64,000 bases of DNA from Candidatus Zhuqueibacterota bacterium (GTDB lineage: Bacteria > Zhuqueibacterota > Zhuqueibacteria > Oceanimicrobiales > Oceanimicrobiaceae): assembly GCA_029261995.1 (NCBI GenBank), contig JAJDAF010000050.1, positions 62,001 through 126,000 on the forward strand. Direction: 5' to 3'. Below the pieces are notes generated by a model. The model saw only the letters and a program-made list of their open reading frames with translations. It ran no database searches and was not told where the DNA came from. Both the position numbers and the translations under genes were made by a program. This document shows, piece after piece, positions 61,222 through 64,000 of the stretch. Positions within the stretch are counted from its first letter, which is position 1, and the number at the start of each line of letters is the position of its first letter.

Positions 61222-61288
61222 TTGCCCCGTCAGTGTAATGGCAGCGACCCGATTTGGCCCAAAGGAACGCTACCGTAAGACGGGGCAA
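61222..61288 (+). ncRNA. Long rod-like RNA hairpin in the leader of the Cna_B gene
   Basis: TTGCCCCGTC (61222-61231) pairs perfectly with GACGGGGCAA (61279-61288). Inside, ATGGCAGCG (61238-61246) pairs with CGCTACCGT (61268-61276) with one G-U and one C-A mismatch; the apical part TTTG-GCC-CAAA may also pair. Two helices separated by a 6/2 internal loop and no T-run behind make a structured RNA or riboswitch-like element likely rather than a terminator. I could not match it to c-di-GMP, cobalamin, fluoride or other consensus structures known to me. Confidence 0.5.
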
Positions 61289-61385
61289 ACAAGGGAACTC
61301 TTTATTTCCGGGCCACGATTATGGATAATTAAGATTTTTACGACGCAATGTCAAGGATTTTTGACTTAGCACGGAGAGCAAGATC

Positions 61386-64000
61386 ATGAACACGTGGAAA
61401 ACATTATTCACCATTCTGCTTGGCCTCGCATTGAGCGCCTTCGTTCTGAGCCCGGCCCAGGCTCAGGATGTAGATGTCATTGTGACGCCAGACGAAGCAG
61501 AATTAGAACCTGGCGACGGCATTCAACTCGAAGTCTTCGCCTTCACGATGCAAAACGACCATCGTGCTCCGGTCGATATTCAGGAGCTTGATTGGCAGGT
61601 AGAGCCTGATTCGATGGCAACGATTTCGGATGACGGTTTTTTCATCGCCGGCAGAAATGTTGGCGTTGTCTCGGTCAAAGTTACTATTAAGATTCGCAAC
61701 CGATCCATTGTCAGGCGGATTGTCATTCGCATTGGCAAGCTGCACAGGCAACATTACCGGCTGGAGGTTGTGCCAAATGCTGCCGTTGTGCCGGTTGGCC
61801 ATGAAAAGCAATTTGAAGTCGTGTTTTTTAGTGGCAACGACCGCAAACCGGTCCCGCCAGAACGGGTGCGCTGGGAGGTCAAGCCCGGACGGCTTGGCGA
61901 AATTACGGAGCGCGGCGTTTTCACTGCCGGCGACAAGGAGAAGCACGGGAGAGTTGTGGCCCATGTCGAGATAGAAGGTTTGCGCCTGAACGCGGCGGCT
62001 AAAATTTGGGTCAGTCCGCCAGCGACTGCTGCCATCAGCGGCAATATTACCGATGATCCAGGTGGCGCGGCGCTTGCCGATGCGGCCATCCGCGCGATTC
62101 GACTTGGCCGAATTCCGTGGGTGAAGCGCACCAGAAGTGACGCAGACGGCAATTATTTACTTGATAATCTCATTCCAGGCGTCTACGTGGTGACCGCAAA
62201 TGCCAAAGGCTTCATCGGGGAATTCTATGATAATACACGCAATTACCTGGAAGCGACGCCGCTCAATCTCGCGGAAAATGACACTTCGACGAACATCGAC
62301 TTTGGCCTCAGCGAAGGCGGCAAAATCTCAGGAACCGTTTTGGCGGAACCCGACAGTACGCCCCTGGTGAAAGCCCATGTCGTGGCATTCCTGGTAGTCA
62401 ATCGCCGAATTGCAAAACATGTTTTGACTGATGAGAATGGCGATTACACCGTTGAGTCCCTGCCGACCGGCTCCTACGCCGTGCGTGTAAACATTGCGGG
62501 CTACAAGGGCGAGTACTACGACGACGCCAGAGAGTTCGCCGATGCGCAGTTCGTAAGTGTCGATGAGCCTGAAAGAACACCGGACATCGATTTCGGCCTT
62601 GCCATGACGAGCGCAATTTCAGGCCGCGTCACAGATGCAAGTGATGGATCGCCAATCGCCCGCGCCCATGTTCGATTTTGGGGACTGGCGCATACTTCCT
62701 TGGCGGCCAGACATGCCGTACGCGAAACCCGGACCAACGAAAATGGTGAGTATGTTGTTCAACTTCGGCCCGGCGCCTATCTTGTTCATGCGTCAGCCGA
62801 GGGTTTCAACGCGGAACTCTACGACAATGCCCGGGACCGTTCTTCTGCAACACCGGTGACCGTCTCAGCAGATTCACACAGCACCAGCATCGATTTTGAC
62901 CTGGTCCAGCGTGGCTCCATTGCCGGCACCGTCACTGACCAGGAAAGCGGAGAACCCATTGCCGACGCTCTCGTCGAAGCATTCAAAGAGCGTGCAACGA
63001 TCAATGCGACTTCCGCAAACCATGCGAGATTTCGGGCAAAGACCGATTCCTTGGGACACTACCTCATCGAGAATGTCCCGGCTGGAAACTACATGGTGGT
63101 CAGTCACGCCAGGAGCTATCTACCGGAATTTTACAAGGAAGCAGCCACAAAGCAAGACGCTGAACTCGTGGCTGTTGGCGACAGCAGCGCAGTGCCGGGC
63201 ATCGATTTCACCCTTGAGCAGGGCGGCGCTATCGCCGGTTTTGTGGGTGCAGACAACGACTCGACGCCACTTGCCAGAGCGCTGGTGAAGATCATTCATC
63301 GCCAATCCGGACGGAGCCTTAGAACATTCACCAACGAAGCTGGCGAATATGAGGTTGGCGGTTTGCCGACCGGCCAGTACCTGGTACGCTTTGTGGCCGA
63401 GGGGTTTGTTCCCGAATTCTATGACAATGCCGCCCACCGTGGAGACGCAACGCCGGTTGAGGTAACCGCGCCTGAGACCACTGCCGGCATAGATGCCTTT
63501 CTGGCGAAGCATACGGATCGCCGGGGCACAGTCGCCGGCCGCGTCCTGTCAGATGCCGACGATTCACCGCTGTTTGGGGCAGTCGTGCTGGCGGTCTCGC
63601 CAGACCGCAGACGTCCCCACGTCACATTGACCGGCCCTAACGGTTTCTATCGGCTGTCGGACCTTCCTGCCGGCAAATACTATGTGTTCGCCTGGGCCGA
63701 GGAATTTGTGGGCGAGTATTTTGACGATGCATTCCGTTTCAAGAATGCGGACTTGATTCGCTTGCGCGACAACCAGGTCAGAGATGGCGTCGATTTCGGC
63801 CTGCGACCGGTTGGACAGAGCGGAGTCTACGCAATCCGCGGCCGAATCACCGCCAAGTTGGATGGCGCGTCTGCAGAGGGCGTTCTGGTACAGGCAAAGC
63901 TTGATGGTGACATCCAGGTCAACGCTTTCACCGATGCCGACGGCAACTACGTCATCTCTGGTTTGACGGCAGGCGACTACAAAGTCGAGGCGACCGGCGC
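61386..64000 (+). CDS. Exported multi-repeat Cna_B/carboxypeptidase-regulatory protein (3' end outside window)
   Basis: The frame is open to the end of the window (871 codons seen). Signal peptide (MNTWKTLFTILLGLALSAFVLSPAQAQ), then two Ig-like domains of about 100 residues (61470-62000) and at least seven repeats of about 100 residues, each like ISGTVLAEPDSTPLVKAHV, a strand, TDENGDYTVESLPTGSYAVR and YYDDARE...IDFGL. These are the beta-sandwich of carboxypeptidase regulatory/Cna_B domains, common in stalk-like surface proteins. A GGAGAG about nine bases before the ATG suits translation. Function of the whole is unknown. Confidence 0.85.
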   Translation, partial: MNTWKTLFTILLGLALSAFVLSPAQAQDVDVIVTPDEAELEPGDGIQLEVFAFTMQNDHRAPVDIQELDWQVEPDSMATISDDGFFIAGRNVGVVSVKVTIKIRNRSIVRRIVIRIGKLHRQHYRLEVVPNAAVVPVGHEKQFEVVFFSGNDRKPVPPERVRWEVKPGRLGEITERGVFTAGDKEKHGRVVAHVEIEGLRLNAAAKIWVSPPATAAISGNITDDPGGAALADAAIRAIRLGRIPWVKRTRSDADGNYLLDNLIPGVYVVTANAKGFIGEFYDNTRNYLEATPLNLAENDTSTNIDFGLSEGGKISGTVLAEPDSTPLVKAHVVAFLVVNRRIAKHVLTDENGDYTVESLPTGSYAVRVNIAGYKGEYYDDAREFADAQFVSVDEPERTPDIDFGLAMTSAISGRVTDASDGSPIARAHVRFWGLAHTSLAARHAVRETRTNENGEYVVQLRPGAYLVHASAEGFNAELYDNARDRSSATPVTVSADSHSTSIDFDLVQRGSIAGTVTDQESGEPIADALVEAFKERATINATSANHARFRAKTDSLGHYLIENVPAGNYMVVSHARSYLPEFYKEAATKQDAELVAVGDSSAVPGIDFTLEQGGAIAGFVGADNDSTPLARALVKIIHRQSGRSLRTFTNEAGEYEVGGLPTGQYLVRFVAEGFVPEFYDNAAHRGDATPVEVTAPETTAGIDAFLAKHTDRRGTVAGRVLSDADDSPLFGAVVLAVSPDRRRPHVTLTGPNGFYRLSDLPAGKYYVFAWAEEFVGEYFDDAFRFKNADLIRLRDNQVRDGVDFGLRPVGQSGVYAIRGRITAKLDGASAEGVLVQAKLDGDIQVNAFTDADGNYVISGLTAGDYKVEATG
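62030..64000 (+). repeat. Seven ~300-base repeats coding Cna_B-like domains
   Basis: Starts of the ISG(T/R/N)V blocks are near 62030, 62323, 62605, 62910, 63222, 63520 and 63822; spacing 282-312 bases. Conserved within each are a D(N)(D/A)R(E/D) turn, IDFGL and ENGDY/DSLGHY. DNA identity is low to moderate, so the copies are old. Confidence 0.75.

Noticed and set aside
61222-61288. tRNA-like reading of the hairpin
   Set aside because: A seven-base acceptor-like stem and an AATGG-type loop can be seen, but no T-arm GTTCGA motif, and the inner helix does not fit a cloverleaf.
61200-61300. c-di-GMP-I (GEMM) riboswitch
   Set aside because: The AGGGCAAA and GGGACGCAAAGCC blocks and the GNRA loop of the consensus are absent.
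1-64000. CRISPR arrays, insertion sequences, prophage genes
   Set aside because: I found no short regularly spaced direct repeats, no transposase or integrase motifs and no phage structural genes.

Overview
The window reads as one piece of the chromosome of a diderm (two-membrane) bacterium with roughly mid-50s percent GC. Envelope genes show the outer membrane: LolC/E and LolD, a BamA/TamA-like barrel, a large second barrel protein and Mpl. The McsA-McsB-ClpC arginine-phosphorylation module, best known from Firmicutes, sits here too, next to SMC, a type IV pilus locus, PyrR-type pyrimidine control and a UbiA-type prenyltransferase resembling lipid-forming GGGP transferases. This mix fits deep FCB-superphylum lineages (for example Zixibacteria, KSB1 or Calditrichota-like) better than Firmicutes or Proteobacteria. 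That placement is an inference, not something the sequence proves. I see no insertion sequence, prophage, CRISPR array, rRNA or tRNA. TTG start codons recur in well-recognised genes (rplM, pyrB, the barrel genes).

Layout. 1-6832: one co-directional run lysS(partial)-lolC/E-lolD-mcsA-mcsB-clpC. 7050-9715: an OLD-like ATPase, a P1-family self-processing peptidase and a gamma-carbonic-anhydrase-like protein. 9720-15568: an NhaC-type antiporter with a secreted N-terminal domain, a GH2-like membrane protein that seems to have lost its catalytic acids, and an AEC permease. 15897-19472: smc with a strong promoter. 19794-32578: a type IV pilus/type II secretion-like locus with MerR regulator, prepilin peptidase, soluble histidine kinase and receiver, PilB ATPase, NtrC-type activator, PilC, a major pilin behind a near-perfect sigma-54 promoter, a terminator, then minor pilins, a PilX-like protein, a small membrane protein and an M23 peptidase.

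32579-35683: pyrR-pyrB-pyrC behind a leader with an attenuator-like terminator. 35750-39561: rplM-rpsI, then rpsB-tsf-pyrH-frr (translation and nucleotide genes). 39667-50541: NHL propeller protein, 1146-residue barrel protein, BamA/TamA-like protein, UbiA, dtd, maf, RodZ-like, mpl, and an R3H protein, nearly all tightly spaced. 50581-59366 (minus strand): an envelope-glycolipid locus with three GT2 glycosyltransferases, radical SAM/SPASM enzyme, UPF0104 flippase-like protein, polysaccharide deacetylase, lipoprotein and a PHP hydrolase. Four of its genes overlap. 59656-64000: an exported protein made of six ~81-residue helical repeats, a structured intergenic element, and the start of an exported protein with at least seven ~100-residue Cna_B/carboxypeptidase-regulatory repeats that runs off the window.

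The best candidates for something undescribed are the GT2/radical SAM/deacetylase/flippase locus (it mirrors the gene types of hopanoid side-chain loci without being one), the catalytically dead GH2-membrane fusion, the six-repeat/Cna_B exported pair with its structured RNA, and the paired palindromes at the sigma-54 pilin promoter.
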